A DNA stretch of 64,000 nucleotides, from the NCBI GenBank assembly GCA_945903275.1, contig CAMDNW010000010.1:1-64000 (forward strand). The letters run 5' to 3'. A model generated the notes under the pieces. That model made no database searches. It saw only the letters and a program-made list of their open reading frames with translations, and had not been told where the DNA came from. The translations under genes were made by a program, and so were the position numbers. Positions 35,615-44,956 of this stretch are shown piece by piece (within the stretch, counting starts at the first letter, position 1; every line of letters starts with the position of its first letter). The stretch comes from Thermoflexus hugenholtzii JAD2 (GTDB lineage Bacteria; Chloroflexota; Dehalococcoidia; UBA2979).

Positions 35615-38600
35615 TCACGCCTTCCGCACCGCCAGCGTCACCGCGTGCCCCTCGATGTCCGCATCCGTGGAGGCGCCACCGGGCGCGCCGCCATCGCCGT
35701 CGCCCGCATCGAGCGACAGCGCTAACACCTCCTCCGCAATCGCCGGGCCGTGCTCCGCGAACACCTTGCCCAGCACCTCGTCGCCGCGCCACGTCACGCG
35801 GATGCGGTCGGTGACTTCGAGGCCTGCCTCGCGCCGCAGGTCTTGCAGCCGCCGCACCAGTTCGCGCGCCATGCCCTCACTCTCGAGTTCCGGCGTGATG
35901 CACGTGTCCACGAGGACGACATAGCCCGACTCCTCCGCCGCCGACCAGCCCTCAACCGCCTCGACCCCCACCAGCAGGTCGCCCGCCGTGAGTTCGAAGC
36001 CCTCGATGTCGAGCGCCTCCCCAGCCCGCATCCGCGCCGCGACCGTGCGTGCGTCGGCCCCCGCGATCGCGTTGCGCACCGCGCCCAAGTCGCGCCCAAA
36101 GCGCGGCCCGAGCACCGGCAGATTCGGCCGCAGTGAATACTGGAGGCGGTTGTCGGTCATCACCACCGCGACGTGCTTCACATTCAGTTCGTCCGCGACC
36201 TGTTCCGCGAGCCGCTCAAGCGCGCCACGTTCGGCGTCGCTGCGTGGCACCAGCACCGCCTCCGTCAGCGGCTGTCGCACGCGCGCGTTCGCCTGCTGCC
36301 GCGCGGCACGGCCGAGCGACACCATCCGCTGCACCAGCGCAACGTCCGAGGACAACTGCTCATCAGTCGCCGCCACATCTACCTCAGGCCACATATCAAG
36401 GTGTACCGAGTCCAGTGCGCCCGTCACCTTGCCCGCGACGAGGTTCGCGTAGAGTGCTTCCGCCACGAACGGCGTGAACGGTGCGATCAGCCTCGCGACC
36501 GTCGTGAGGCACTCATACAGCGTGTGCAGCGCCGCCTGCGTGTCGGTCGATTCGTCCGACTTCCAGAAGCGCCGCCGCGACCGCCGCACGTACCAGTTCG
36601 ACAACTGCTCCACGAATTCGCCGATCGGGCGCGCCGCGTCCGCCGGCTCGTACGCGTCGAGGCCCTCGGTCACGCGCTGCACCGTGCGGTGCAATTCGCT
36701 CCGCACCCAGCGGTCGAGTTCGGTGCGGGCCGCCGGGTCGGGCCGCGCGTTCGGATCGAACTCCGCGATGTTCGCGTACGTCACGAAAAACGAGTATGTG
36801 TTCCACAGTGTCGAGATGAACCGGCGCGACACCTCGCCCACCAGTTCCGTCGAGAACCGCCGTGAGTTGCCAGGGGGCGAAGCCGTGTACAGGTACCAGC
36901 GCAGCGCGTCCGCGCCGTGCGCGTCGAGCACGCTCCACGGGTCGACCACGTTGCCGCGTGACTTCGACATTTTCTGCCCGTTGCCATCGAGGATGAGCCC
37001 GAGGCAGATCACATTGCGGTACGCGATCGAGTCCGGCACGTCCTCGGTGCGATGCAGCAGCGTCGCCAGCGCATGCAGCGTGTAGAACCATCCGCGTGTC
37101 TGATCCACCGCCTCGCAGATGAAGTCGGCGGGAAAGTGGTGCGGGAAGTCGTCCGCGCCCTCGAACGGGTAGTGCGACTGCGCATACGGCATCGCGCCTG
37201 AGTCGAACCACGCGTCGGCGACCTCGGGCACGCGGTGCATCACGCCGCCACACTGCGTGCAGGTCAGCGTCACGTCGTCGACGTATGGCCGGTGCGGGTC
37301 GTCGATCTCGCTGGCCGCCCCCGACCGCTCCCGCAACTCCTCGTAGGAGCCGATACAGTCCACGCGCCCGCAGTCGTCGCACGTCCACAGCGGCAGCGGC
37401 GTCCCCCAGTACCGCTCGCGCGAGACCGCCCAGTCGATGTTGCCCGCGAGCCACTCGCCGAACCGCCCGTCCTGGATGTGGTCCGGCACCCAGTGGATAC
37501 GCTGGTTCCCCGCCACCAGGCCCGCGTCGCCGTCCTTCACCGCCGTCGTGCGGATGTACCAGCTCGGCTTCGCGTAGTAGAGGACGGGCGTGTCGCACCG
37601 CCAGCAGAACGGATACGTGTGCTGGATCTGCTCGTCCTTGAGCAGCACGCCGCGGTCGCGCAGGTCGCGCCGGATGCCGCGGTCGGCCTCCTTGACGAAC
37701 TCTCCCGCCCACGGTCCGCCCACGAATGTGCCATCGAGGCCCACCGGCTGCAGGAACAGCAGTCCCTCAGCGCGGCCTAGCGCATAGTCGTCCTCGCCGA
37801 ACGCGGGGGCGATGTGCACAATACCCGTGCCGTCATCCGTCGCCACGAAGTCGCCCGCGACGACGTGGCGCACCGGCGCGCTGGCTTCGTCGGTGATCTC
37901 TTGCGTACGTCCGTTGACGAATGCGCGCGCCTCGACGCCATCCCAACTGCGCGACTCGTACAGCGGCTCGTACCGCAGCCCCACCAGCTCGCTGCCGCGC
38001 ACGCGCGCGCGTTGCACGTTGACGGTGCCCCATACCTCCGCCGACGGCACCGTGTTCGCATCGACCGCCTGCACCGGCAGTACGTCCTTCACGCGATCGG
38101 CCGCGAGGATGTACCGCACGCTCCCCGCGCTCGGATGCTCCGAGCCTTGCTCGATCATCACGTACTCAGCGTCCGCCTTCACCGCCAGAGCGACGTTCCC
38201 CGGCAGTGTCCACGGCGTAGTCGTCCACGCCACAATGAACGTGGGCACGCCGTCGTCCAGACGAAGAGACGCACGCAGCTCGCTCGGCGCACCGGCGCCA
38301 TCGAGTGCGCGGAACAGCACGGTCACGCTCGGATCAGGCGTGTCTTCCTTGTACCCCAGCGCGATCTCGTGCGAGGACAGCGAGGTGCCGCAGCGCGGGC
38401 AGTGCGGCGTCACGCGGTAGTCTCGGAACATCAACCCGTTGTCCCACAGCCGCTTGAATATCCACCAGCACGTCTCCACGTACTCGCGCGAGTACGTGAC
38501 GTACGCGTGCTCCGTGTCCACCCAGAAGCCGATGCGGTTGGTCATCCGCTCCCACTCGGCAACGTAGCGGAACACCGACTCGCGGCACTCCCGGTTGAAC

Positions 38601-38950
38601 GCCTCCACGCCGTACGCCTCGATGTCGCGCTTCGACTGCAAATTCAACCGCCGCTCGACCTCCAGTTCCACTGGCAGCCCGTGCGTGTCCCACCCGCCCT
38701 TGCGAGGCACCCGGTCACCACGCATCGTGCGATAGCGTGGGATCAGGTCCTTGAACACGCGAGCGAGCACATGATGGATGCCAGGATTCCCGTTCGCCGT
38801 CGGCGGCCCCTCGTGGAAGTTGAACACCCGATCCGCCGGCCGCTCGTCTACGCTCCGCCGGAACACATCCTTGTCTCGCCAGAACGCGAGAATGTCCTGC
38901 TCCAGCTCCGGAAACGAGACCCGCGACCCAACCGGCTCAAATGGTGGCAT
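35615..38950 (-). CDS. ileS: Isoleucyl-tRNA synthetase (IleRS2-like)
   Basis: 1111 residues, full length. Class I catalytic core: the HIGH signature is replaced by G-I-H-H (57-60, within NGNPGIHHVLAR), a GxHH swap reported for some IleRS2 enzymes; KMSKS is standard (GQKMSKSRGNVVDPW). Editing domain (CP1) region has TTTPWTLPGNVALAV and DDGTGIVHIAPAFGEDD. C-terminal zinc-like Cys pairs occur in CDDCGRVDC and CTQCGG. IleRS2 is often mupirocin-tolerant; that is family knowledge. It is controlled by an upstream T-box. Confidence 0.97.
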   Translation of the reverse strand: MPPFEPVGSRVSFPELEQDILAFWRDKDVFRRSVDERPADRVFNFHEGPPTANGNPGIHHVLARVFKDLIPRYRTMRGDRVPRKGGWDTHGLPVELEVERRLNLQSKRDIEAYGVEAFNRECRESVFRYVAEWERMTNRIGFWVDTEHAYVTYSREYVETCWWIFKRLWDNGLMFRDYRVTPHCPRCGTSLSSHEIALGYKEDTPDPSVTVLFRALDGAGAPSELRASLRLDDGVPTFIVAWTTTPWTLPGNVALAVKADAEYVMIEQGSEHPSAGSVRYILAADRVKDVLPVQAVDANTVPSAEVWGTVNVQRARVRGSELVGLRYEPLYESRSWDGVEARAFVNGRTQEITDEASAPVRHVVAGDFVATDDGTGIVHIAPAFGEDDYALGRAEGLLFLQPVGLDGTFVGGPWAGEFVKEADRGIRRDLRDRGVLLKDEQIQHTYPFCWRCDTPVLYYAKPSWYIRTTAVKDGDAGLVAGNQRIHWVPDHIQDGRFGEWLAGNIDWAVSRERYWGTPLPLWTCDDCGRVDCIGSYEELRERSGAASEIDDPHRPYVDDVTLTCTQCGGVMHRVPEVADAWFDSGAMPYAQSHYPFEGADDFPHHFPADFICEAVDQTRGWFYTLHALATLLHRTEDVPDSIAYRNVICLGLILDGNGQKMSKSRGNVVDPWSVLDAHGADALRWYLYTASPPGNSRRFSTELVGEVSRRFISTLWNTYSFFVTYANIAEFDPNARPDPAARTELDRWVRSELHRTVQRVTEGLDAYEPADAARPIGEFVEQLSNWYVRRSRRRFWKSDESTDTQAALHTLYECLTTVARLIAPFTPFVAEALYANLVAGKVTGALDSVHLDMWPEVDVAATDEQLSSDVALVQRMVSLGRAARQQANARVRQPLTEAVLVPRSDAERGALERLAEQVADELNVKHVAVVMTDNRLQYSLRPNLPVLGPRFGRDLGAVRNAIAGADARTVAARMRAGEALDIEGFELTAGDLLVGVEAVEGWSAAEESGYVVLVDTCITPELESEGMARELVRRLQDLRREAGLEVTDRIRVTWRGDEVLGKVFAEHGPAIAEEVLALSLDAGDGDGGAPGGASTDADIEGHAVTLAVRKA

Positions 38951-38974
38951 AACGCCCTCCCACTACATCGAGGG

Positions 38975-39303
38975 GGCATGAAAACGCCCGCCTCACTGCT
39001 CCTCTACGGAAACAGCGGGACGGGCAGACGACCGAAGCCGGAACACCCGCGGTACCACCCGCGTTGCGCGCCCCTCGATCGTCGAGGCAAACACGCCACT
39101 CAATGCGCCTCCATCAAGGCACTACCCCGCTAACGGTGGGCCATCCGGCCGCTCCTACTGCCACCTCGATGCATCGAGGCGAGTTCGGGCGGCGGCTCGG
39201 GAGTGATCTTCCCACGGCTGAGGTGCGTCCGGCTCCCACCGCCCCGGACTCGCTGTGCGCCTCGTAACGCCGTGGCTACTGTCTCCGTCTTCGCCTATGG
39301 AGC
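38975..39303 (-). promoter_or_regulatory. T-box riboswitch, Ile specifier ATC
   Basis: Minus-strand leader of ileS with the T-box sequence GGGTGGTACCGCG (plus-strand 39048-39061). Stem I shows GGAGACAGTAGCC, the AGCGAG...GGGGCGGTGGGAGCC distal elements, and a specifier loop GGGAAGATCACTCCC with ATC = Ile (39205-39207). A 13-bp hairpin (arms GCCCGTCCCGCTG / CAGTGAGGCGGGC) followed by TTTT at about 38981-39026 is the terminator; uncharged tRNA-Ile should favour the antiterminator and read-through. Confidence 0.95.
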
Positions 39304-39353
39304 CAGTTTAGATCATCATCAGATTGCAGGGCAATGAACGGCCTCGCCGCGAC

Positions 39354-39816
39354 TCAGCGCTCGATCACGACCGGCGCCGCAGGAACTTCACCCGCCAGCA
39401 GCGGTTCAAGCCACTCCACGATCCCGGGCGGCGTGAACTCAGCCTCATCTGCCGCACCGGCGATCTCCGCACGCGTCCACCACCGATACGCCAATAGATC
39501 GGCGAGGGCACCGGGCACCGGGCACCGGGCACCGGCTCCAGTATCACCGAGTGTGTGGTTGTCACGCGCGCGAAGAAGTACGACTCCCGCACGTCACGCT
39601 CGAAGTAGTGCGTGTCGCGCACCCACACCGGCGCTAATGGCCTGTCGAGGACGACGACGTCTCCTCGCGCACTTCACGCACCGCAGCGTCCTCGTTACTC
39701 TCGCCCGGCTCCGCGCCGCCGCCCGGCGGAGTCCAGACATACAGCCCATCTCACAGTTGGAAATGCAGCAGCAGCACGCGATCCAGCGGATCCACGATCA
39801 TCACGCGACTCACTCG
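39354..39816 (-). pseudogene. Nudix hydrolase, multiply frameshifted
   Basis: Pieces in order: RVMIVDPLDRVLLLHFQL, a TGA, then the Nudix box PPGGGAEPGESNEDAAVREV-REET. A frame change follows, to VVVLDRPLAPVWVRDTHYFE and YFFARVTTTHSVILEP. The (GGGCACC)x4 repeat comes next, then AYRWWTRAEIAGAADEAEF and GIVEWLEPLLAGE to TGA 39354. It has at least one nonsense codon and two frame changes, one at the heptanucleotide repeat. Confidence 0.8.
39506..39533. repeat. Heptanucleotide tandem repeat (GGGCACC)x4
   Basis: Four perfect tandem GGGCACC units inside the Nudix pseudogene. Unit length is 7 bp, as in the DUF4065 pseudogene repeat at 1378-1426. Confidence 0.97.
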
Positions 39817-40030
39817 CCGCGGTTCGCGCGCCGCGCGCCCCTCGCCAGTACTCAAATCCGCGTCGCGTCTTCGCGCCGCTTCCGCTTCACCGCAATGCTG
39901 CGCTGCCGCTGCCGGTGCGCGAGCAGTCTAATCGAGAGCAAGTACGCGACCGCCTCCTCTATTGAACACGCGCGATCCTTAGCGACATCTTCGACGTTCG
40001 GCTACAACACGCCCAACTCGTACGGCATCG

Positions 40031-40720
40031 CTATTCCCCCATCCGCCAGATCCTCGTCCGCTTCACCTCGGTGTCCTCTAACTCCCGGGGCACCGGCACG
40101 TCGTACTCCGCGACCGCCTCGAACCCCTCGCTCGCGAAGTACGGCCGCCCCGGATCCGCGCACAGCACCGTGATACCAAGGCCGTGTAGCCGCGCCGCGA
40201 ACGCGAGGATCGCTTCCGCCAGCGGCTGCTCGTAGAACGCATCGCCCACTAGCAGCACACTCGGGATCACATCGTCACGCCCGAGCAGATCCTCGCACGA
40301 CACATCGAGGCGCACTCCGTTCGCCTCCGCGTTCACGCGCATCGAGGCCGCCGCGAATGGGTCGATGTCATTCGCCGTCGCCCGAGCCGCTCCCGCCAGC
40401 ATCGCCGCGATCGCCACCAGCCCCGACCCCGAAGCGACATCGAGCACCTCGCGTCCCCGCACGAACTCCGGCCGGTCGAGCACGAACCGCGCCAGCGCCT
40501 GCCCGCCCGCCCACGCGAACGCCCAGTACGGCAACGGCAACCCCAACTCGCCGCCCCGTGCCACCTTCGTCTCCGACCAGATATCGAACGGCCGGTCGTG
40601 CAAGTACAGCGACACCTCCGGCACCAACGGCACAGCCCGCAACGACGTATGCGCACGAATAAACGCCTCCGGCGCAGCCTCCAGATCGGCGCCTACATCC
40701 GCATCAGCACCCTCAGCCAC
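40031..40720 (-). CDS. Class I SAM methyltransferase (ETFB-Lys/PrmA-like)
   Basis: 229 residues from GTG 40720; upstream frame to 40855 has an unlikely Cys-rich composition. SAM motif I VLDVASGSGLVAIAAML, post-I ATANDIDPFAAASMRVNAEA, NGV, motif II LLVGDAFYEQPLAE. N-terminal LPYWAFAWAGGQALARF is characteristic of the METTL20/ETF-beta lysine methyltransferase group, also called nicotinamide N-methyltransferase-like. Substrate uncertain. Unlinked to other genes. Confidence 0.85.
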   Translation of the reverse strand: MAEGADADVGADLEAAPEAFIRAHTSLRAVPLVPEVSLYLHDRPFDIWSETKVARGGELGLPLPYWAFAWAGGQALARFVLDRPEFVRGREVLDVASGSGLVAIAAMLAGAARATANDIDPFAAASMRVNAEANGVRLDVSCEDLLGRDDVIPSVLLVGDAFYEQPLAEAILAFAARLHGLGITVLCADPGRPYFASEGFEAVAEYDVPVPRELEDTEVKRTRIWRMGE

Positions 40721-40854
40721 GAGGCACACCGAGGCCTGCAGAGCGCAGCACACGTGACAAAGAGGAGCGCCTGAGAAGAGACTCGAGACGCCGTGTACGA
40801 GCGTGGTGCATACACCACGCCCACAACGAACTCCGAAGAAAAAGGGGTAAGCCA

Positions 40855-40925
40855 CTGAGGGGGGTTACCCCCTCAAGGGGCAGCCCCCCTTCCCTCGTAG
40901 GGACGGAGGGCTGGGGGGTTAGGGC
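40855..40925. repeat. GC-rich palindromic element, copy F (double)
   Basis: Two adjacent hairpins: GAGGGGGTTACCCCCTC-type and CAGCCCCCCTTCCCTC / GGGACGGAGGGCTGGGG. They fill the gap between the methyltransferase upstream region and the zinc-ribbon gene. Confidence 0.7.
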
Positions 40926-40995
40926 GGTACTGTGCCCCGCCTCCCACCGAACAACCAAAACAAGCACCTCCACCACGCGACGCGCCTCCGGCGTC

Positions 40996-41451
40996 CTACT
41001 CGCGCGCTGGCACAACCGTATTGGCCTCGCGCTCCGCAGGCTCCTCCGCCATCGGCGCAGCCGCCGCACCGCTCACCAGCGCCGCTAACCGCTGCTGCGC
41101 CGCCAGCTCCGCCGCCTCCTGGCGCTCGCGCACCGCGTTGTAGCAGTTGGAGCAGAACACCGGGCGGTCACCGCGCGCCATGAACGGAATCTCCGTCGTT
41201 TGCCCGCACTCGTGGCACTGCGCCGCATGCAACTGCCGAGGCGTCCTGCCGCCCCACGACACAAACACGCCGTACGACGGCGCATCCTCGCGCTCGTCCG
41301 GGCGCAGCGTCCGCCGGTTCGCGCGGCACGAAGGGCACCGCACCGGATCGTGCTGCAACCCCTTCGTCGCGTAGAACTCCTGCTCGCCCGCGGTAAAGAC
41401 GAACGACGAGCCGCAGTCGCGGCAGGCCAGTTCGCGGTCGGAGAATGCCAT
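40996..41451 (-). CDS. Zinc-ribbon protein (zf-trcl-like, two Cys4 modules)
   Basis: 151 residues. First module: LACRDCGSSFVFTAGEQEFY, then CPSCR (zf-trcl type, CxxC...CxxC). Second: CHECGQTTEIPF followed by VFCSNCY. The C-terminus is an Ala/Glu-rich helix. Probably a small cytoplasmic nucleic-acid or protein-binding protein; function not established. Its product family is common in Chloroflexota and Firmicutes. Confidence 0.8.
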   Translation of the reverse strand: MAFSDRELACRDCGSSFVFTAGEQEFYATKGLQHDPVRCPSCRANRRTLRPDEREDAPSYGVFVSWGGRTPRQLHAAQCHECGQTTEIPFMARGDRPVFCSNCYNAVRERQEAAELAAQQRLAALVSGAAAAPMAEEPAEREANTVVPARE

Positions 41452-41604
41452 CGGTCAGTCCTTTCTCTGCCCCCACCGATCGAATCGCCACAATGCACGC
41501 GTTCAAACCGCGCGCGGAAACCGCGCGTTACGTCGAAGGTGCCCTTGTGTCGGGGGGCGAACTCAGTATAGCGGGCACCGCGCCAGGATTGTCGAGGCGC
41601 TCCG

Positions 41605-43221
41605 CTAACTCCGCACGCCCTCCAGCCGCCCCAGCACCTCCGCCACCTCTTCGCTCCGCAGCCACGCCGCCGTCACCGCGAAGACACCGAGGCCCACCAC
41701 GCCGCCGAGGATCGTCAGCAGCCACGCGCTGAACCCGCCGCCATCGATGCCCGCGACGCCTGCCAGCAGCAACAGTAACCCCATCATCTCGGCCATTACC
41801 GCCGTCGCTGCCGCCGTGTGCAGCAGTGATGTGCCGATGCCCCGCCCACGCATCGAACCGAGACGTCGCACCAGCGCGATGAACAGCAGCACGAACTCGA
41901 TCAACGCCGCCGCGCTGGTCGCCGCCGCCAGTCCACGCAGCCCAAACGGCCCGACGAGCGCGGCGGCCAGCGCGGCGTTCACGATCACCGCCATCACCGC
42001 GAAGAACACCGGCGTGCGCGTATCCGCGATGGCATAGAACCCACGGCTGAGAATCTCGATGCCTGCGTGGGCGAACACCGCTACGGCGTACCAGACCAGC
42101 GCGGCAGCTACCAGATCGCTTGACTGCGCATTGAACGCCCCGCGCTCGAACAGCATCCGCACCATCGGCGTCGCCAGCAGCGCCATCCCCGCCGACGCCG
42201 GGATCGCGAGGAATAGGATCAGCCGCAGGCTCCGCGCCACCGAGTCGCGCAGCGTCTCCATCTGCTGCGCCGCCGCCTGTTGCGCCATCGTGGGGAACAC
42301 CGCCGTCGAGATCGCCATGCCGATCACACCCACCGGCAGCATCGCGATCAGGAACGCATAGGTGAGCGCGCTGATCGCCTCGTCCGACACGAACGACGCG
42401 AAGAACACCACCACCACAAAGTTGAGTTGCGCCGCCGCCAGCCCGATCACTCGAGGCCCCACGAGGCGCGCGACCTCACGCACTCCCGGCGACCCGAGGT
42501 CGATCGAGGCCGTCCACTTCATCCCCACCGCACGCAGCGCGGGCAACTGCACCAGCAAGTGTCCTGCGCTCCCGATCACCACCGCGACCGCGAGGCCGTT
42601 CACACCCATCGGCTGCGCGAGAAACAGCGCGCCCACGATGATCGAGAGGTTGTAGATCAGCGGGGCAAGCGCGGGCGCGAGGAAATGCTGCCGCGCGTTC
42701 AGGATGCCGGTGAGCATACCCGAGACGCCAAACATGATCGGCGAGAGCAGCATCCCGCGTGTCAGGTGTACCGCCAGCGTGCGCAACTCGCTCTCGCGCC
42801 CCGTCTCAGCGCCGAGGCCCGGCGCGAGCAGTGGCACGATCACTGGTGCGAGCACGAACGCCACTGCCGCCATCACTGCCGTCGCGATGCTCACGAGGTT
42901 CAAGACGCTCGATGCCAGCGCCCACCCGGCCTGCTCACCGCCGCGCATCCGCACCCGGCTGAACGTCGGGATGAACGCCGCTGACAGCGTCGCCCCCGCC
43001 AACACCTGGAACACGAGATCGGGGAGGCGGAACGCCACCCAGTAAGCACTCAACTGCGGGTCGGTGCCGAAGGCGTGCGCGATCGCCACCGACCGCAGCA
43101 GTCCCAGCAACCGTGACGCCACGAACCCGAGCGCCACCACGCCTGCCGCCGCCGCGACGGTCTGCGAGGCGACGCCGCGCTGGAGAAAGCGCCCACGTCC
43201 GGATAGCGGCTGGCGTTGCAT
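41605..43221 (-). CDS. murJ: Lipid II flippase MurJ
   Basis: 538 residues from ATG 43221 (MQRQPLSGRGRFLQRG); an extension to 43359 is Pro-rich and rejected. About 14 TM helices of the MOP superfamily; signature region LGFVASRLLGLLRSVAIAHA, PDLVFQVLAGATLSAAFIPT, and RGFYAIADTRTPV. It exports lipid-linked peptidoglycan precursor, so the organism probably makes peptidoglycan. Divergent from rpsT, 120 bp away. Confidence 0.95.
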   Translation of the reverse strand: MQRQPLSGRGRFLQRGVASQTVAAAAGVVALGFVASRLLGLLRSVAIAHAFGTDPQLSAYWVAFRLPDLVFQVLAGATLSAAFIPTFSRVRMRGGEQAGWALASSVLNLVSIATAVMAAVAFVLAPVIVPLLAPGLGAETGRESELRTLAVHLTRGMLLSPIMFGVSGMLTGILNARQHFLAPALAPLIYNLSIIVGALFLAQPMGVNGLAVAVVIGSAGHLLVQLPALRAVGMKWTASIDLGSPGVREVARLVGPRVIGLAAAQLNFVVVVFFASFVSDEAISALTYAFLIAMLPVGVIGMAISTAVFPTMAQQAAAQQMETLRDSVARSLRLILFLAIPASAGMALLATPMVRMLFERGAFNAQSSDLVAAALVWYAVAVFAHAGIEILSRGFYAIADTRTPVFFAVMAVIVNAALAAALVGPFGLRGLAAATSAAALIEFVLLFIALVRRLGSMRGRGIGTSLLHTAAATAVMAEMMGLLLLLAGVAGIDGGGFSAWLLTILGGVVGLGVFAVTAAWLRSEEVAEVLGRLEGVRS

Positions 43222-43341
43222 AGCGGGATCATCGGGGGGCGGGGGAGCGGAGGCAAACCGGGGGGCTGCGGCCCGCCCCCCGGATAGACGCACCGCCCCG
43301 CCATCGGTATCCTCACAGTCCGTCCGCGGAGGGACGTATAT

Positions 43342-43608
43342 ATGGCTCATTCCAAGCAAGCAAAGAAGCGCATCCTGCAGACCGCACGGTCAGAGGCGCA
43401 GAACCGCCCCACCAAGACCTACACGGTCAACCGCGTCCGCGATGCCCGCGCCCTCGCCCTCGCCGGCAATCCCGAGGCGAACGAGGCCGTCCGTGCCGCC
43501 CAGTCAGCGTTGGGCAAGGCCGCCAAGGCCGGGGTTATCCACCCCAACGCCGCCGCCCGCCGCACATCGCGGCTCGCGAAGGCCCTCAAGGTCGGCGCTG
43601 CCGCCTAG
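43342..43608 (+). CDS. rpsT: 30S ribosomal protein S20
   Basis: 88 residues: MAHSKQAKKRILQTARSEAQ, helices with Ala/Lys/Arg composition, and the C-terminal GVIHPNAAARRTSRLAKAL typical of S20. Binds 16S rRNA at the base of the body. GGAGGG lies 8 bp before the ATG. A hairpin terminator follows. Confidence 0.97.
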   Translation: MAHSKQAKKRILQTARSEAQNRPTKTYTVNRVRDARALALAGNPEANEAVRAAQSALGKAAKAGVIHPNAAARRTSRLAKALKVGAAA

Positions 43609-43667
43609 GCGGAGCACTTTGACACGCACTGCCGCTTGGTTCGGCCGCGACCCCAGCACTCCCGCAC

Positions 43668-43690
43668 CGACCCGCCAGAGAGGCGGGTCG
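43668..43690. terminator. Terminator-like hairpin after rpsT
   Basis: CGACCCGCC, AGAGA loop, GGCGGGTCG: a perfect 9-bp stem 60 bp after the rpsT stop, with a pyrimidine-rich tail. Confidence 0.7.
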
Positions 43691-43858
43691 TCTGCTGCCA
43701 TTCCTCGCAATCGCCCGATGTAAACGTCTCGCACAAGGTTCCCAGCACCGCCTTCGGTATACTGCGGGCAGCACTGCGCGGCCGAGGCCGTCCGGCACCC
43801 CCACTCCGCCACATCCGCGCCCTCGGCGCAGAGTGATTCGACCGAAAGGCAGGCAGCC

Positions 43859-44899
43859 ATGCGCGCAACGATCTTCGAGGGCCCCGGTCAGGTATCCGTC
43901 GTCGAGAAGCCAAAGCCGGCCCCCGGCCACGGCGAACTCCGCGTCCGCATGGCCGCCGCCTCCCTCTGCGCCTCCGATGTCCGCGTCTACCGAGGCGAGA
44001 AGTACGCCAAGCCCGGCGTCACCCCCGGCCACGAGATCGCCGGCATCGTCGACGCAATTGGCGAGGGCGTTGATGGCATCACCGAGGGCCAGCGCGTCGT
44101 CATCTGCCCGATGGTCGTCTGCGGCAAGTGCCGCTTCTGCATCGTCGGCCGCCAGAATCGCTGCGAGAAGCGCAAGACCATGGGATACGACCTCGACGGC
44201 GGCTTCGCCGAGTACCTGCTAGTGCCCGCCGAGATCGTCCGCACCGGCCACGTGCTCACCGTGCCGAACACCCTCCCGCTCGACATCGCCGCGCTCACCG
44301 AGCCGGCCGCCTGCACACTCTCCTCGCTCGACCTCATGGGCATCGCCGCCGGCTCTTCGCTCATGGTCATAGGCGCTGGCCCGATGGGCCTGCTGCATCT
44401 GCTCATGGGCCGCGCCGCTGGCGCCAGCCCGATCATCATCAGCGAGCCGGTCGCCGAGCGCCGCGAGATCGCCAAGCGCTGGGGCGCTGACCTCGTCCTC
44501 GACCCCACGACCACCGACCTTGTCGCGGCCGTGAAGGACGCCACCGGCGGCTACGGCGCTGACGCCGTCGCCCTCACCGTCGGCGTGCACGACGCGGTCG
44601 TCCCCGCCATCGGGCTCGTCCGCAACCAGGGCACCATCAACATGTTCGCCGGCTTCCCACCCAAGCAGACCGTGCCCTTCGACCCGAACGTCATCCATTA
44701 CGGCGAGATCAACCTCACCGGCTCGCAGAACGCCACCACGGACCAGTACCGCCGCACCCTCGGCATGCTGGAGCATGTCCCGCACATCGACGAGGTCGTC
44801 ACCAACCGCTACGACATCGAGCACGGCCCTGAGGCTTACTCCAGCCGCGTATCTATGTCCGGCCTCAAATCCCTCGTCGCCTTCGCTGGCGTCGAGTAG
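43859..44899 (+). CDS. Zinc-dependent alcohol dehydrogenase family protein
   Basis: 346 residues from ATG 43859. Catalytic zinc: SLCASDVRVYRG and TPGHEIAGIV. Structural zinc lobe: CGKCRFCIVGRQNRC. Rossmann: MVIGAGPMGLLHLLMGRAAG, then SEPVAERREIAKRWGAD. Belongs to the sorbitol/threonine dehydrogenase-like medium-chain group; substrate unknown. AAAGGCAGG stands upstream as the ribosome-binding site. Alone in its transcription unit. Confidence 0.9.
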   Translation: MRATIFEGPGQVSVVEKPKPAPGHGELRVRMAAASLCASDVRVYRGEKYAKPGVTPGHEIAGIVDAIGEGVDGITEGQRVVICPMVVCGKCRFCIVGRQNRCEKRKTMGYDLDGGFAEYLLVPAEIVRTGHVLTVPNTLPLDIAALTEPAACTLSSLDLMGIAAGSSLMVIGAGPMGLLHLLMGRAAGASPIIISEPVAERREIAKRWGADLVLDPTTTDLVAAVKDATGGYGADAVALTVGVHDAVVPAIGLVRNQGTINMFAGFPPKQTVPFDPNVIHYGEINLTGSQNATTDQYRRTLGMLEHVPHIDEVVTNRYDIEHGPEAYSSRVSMSGLKSLVAFAGVE

Positions 44900-44956
44900 C
44901 CCGAGGCGTAGCGGGAGTGCACACGATCGGCGTCGTCATGGGACACTACGAGGCAC

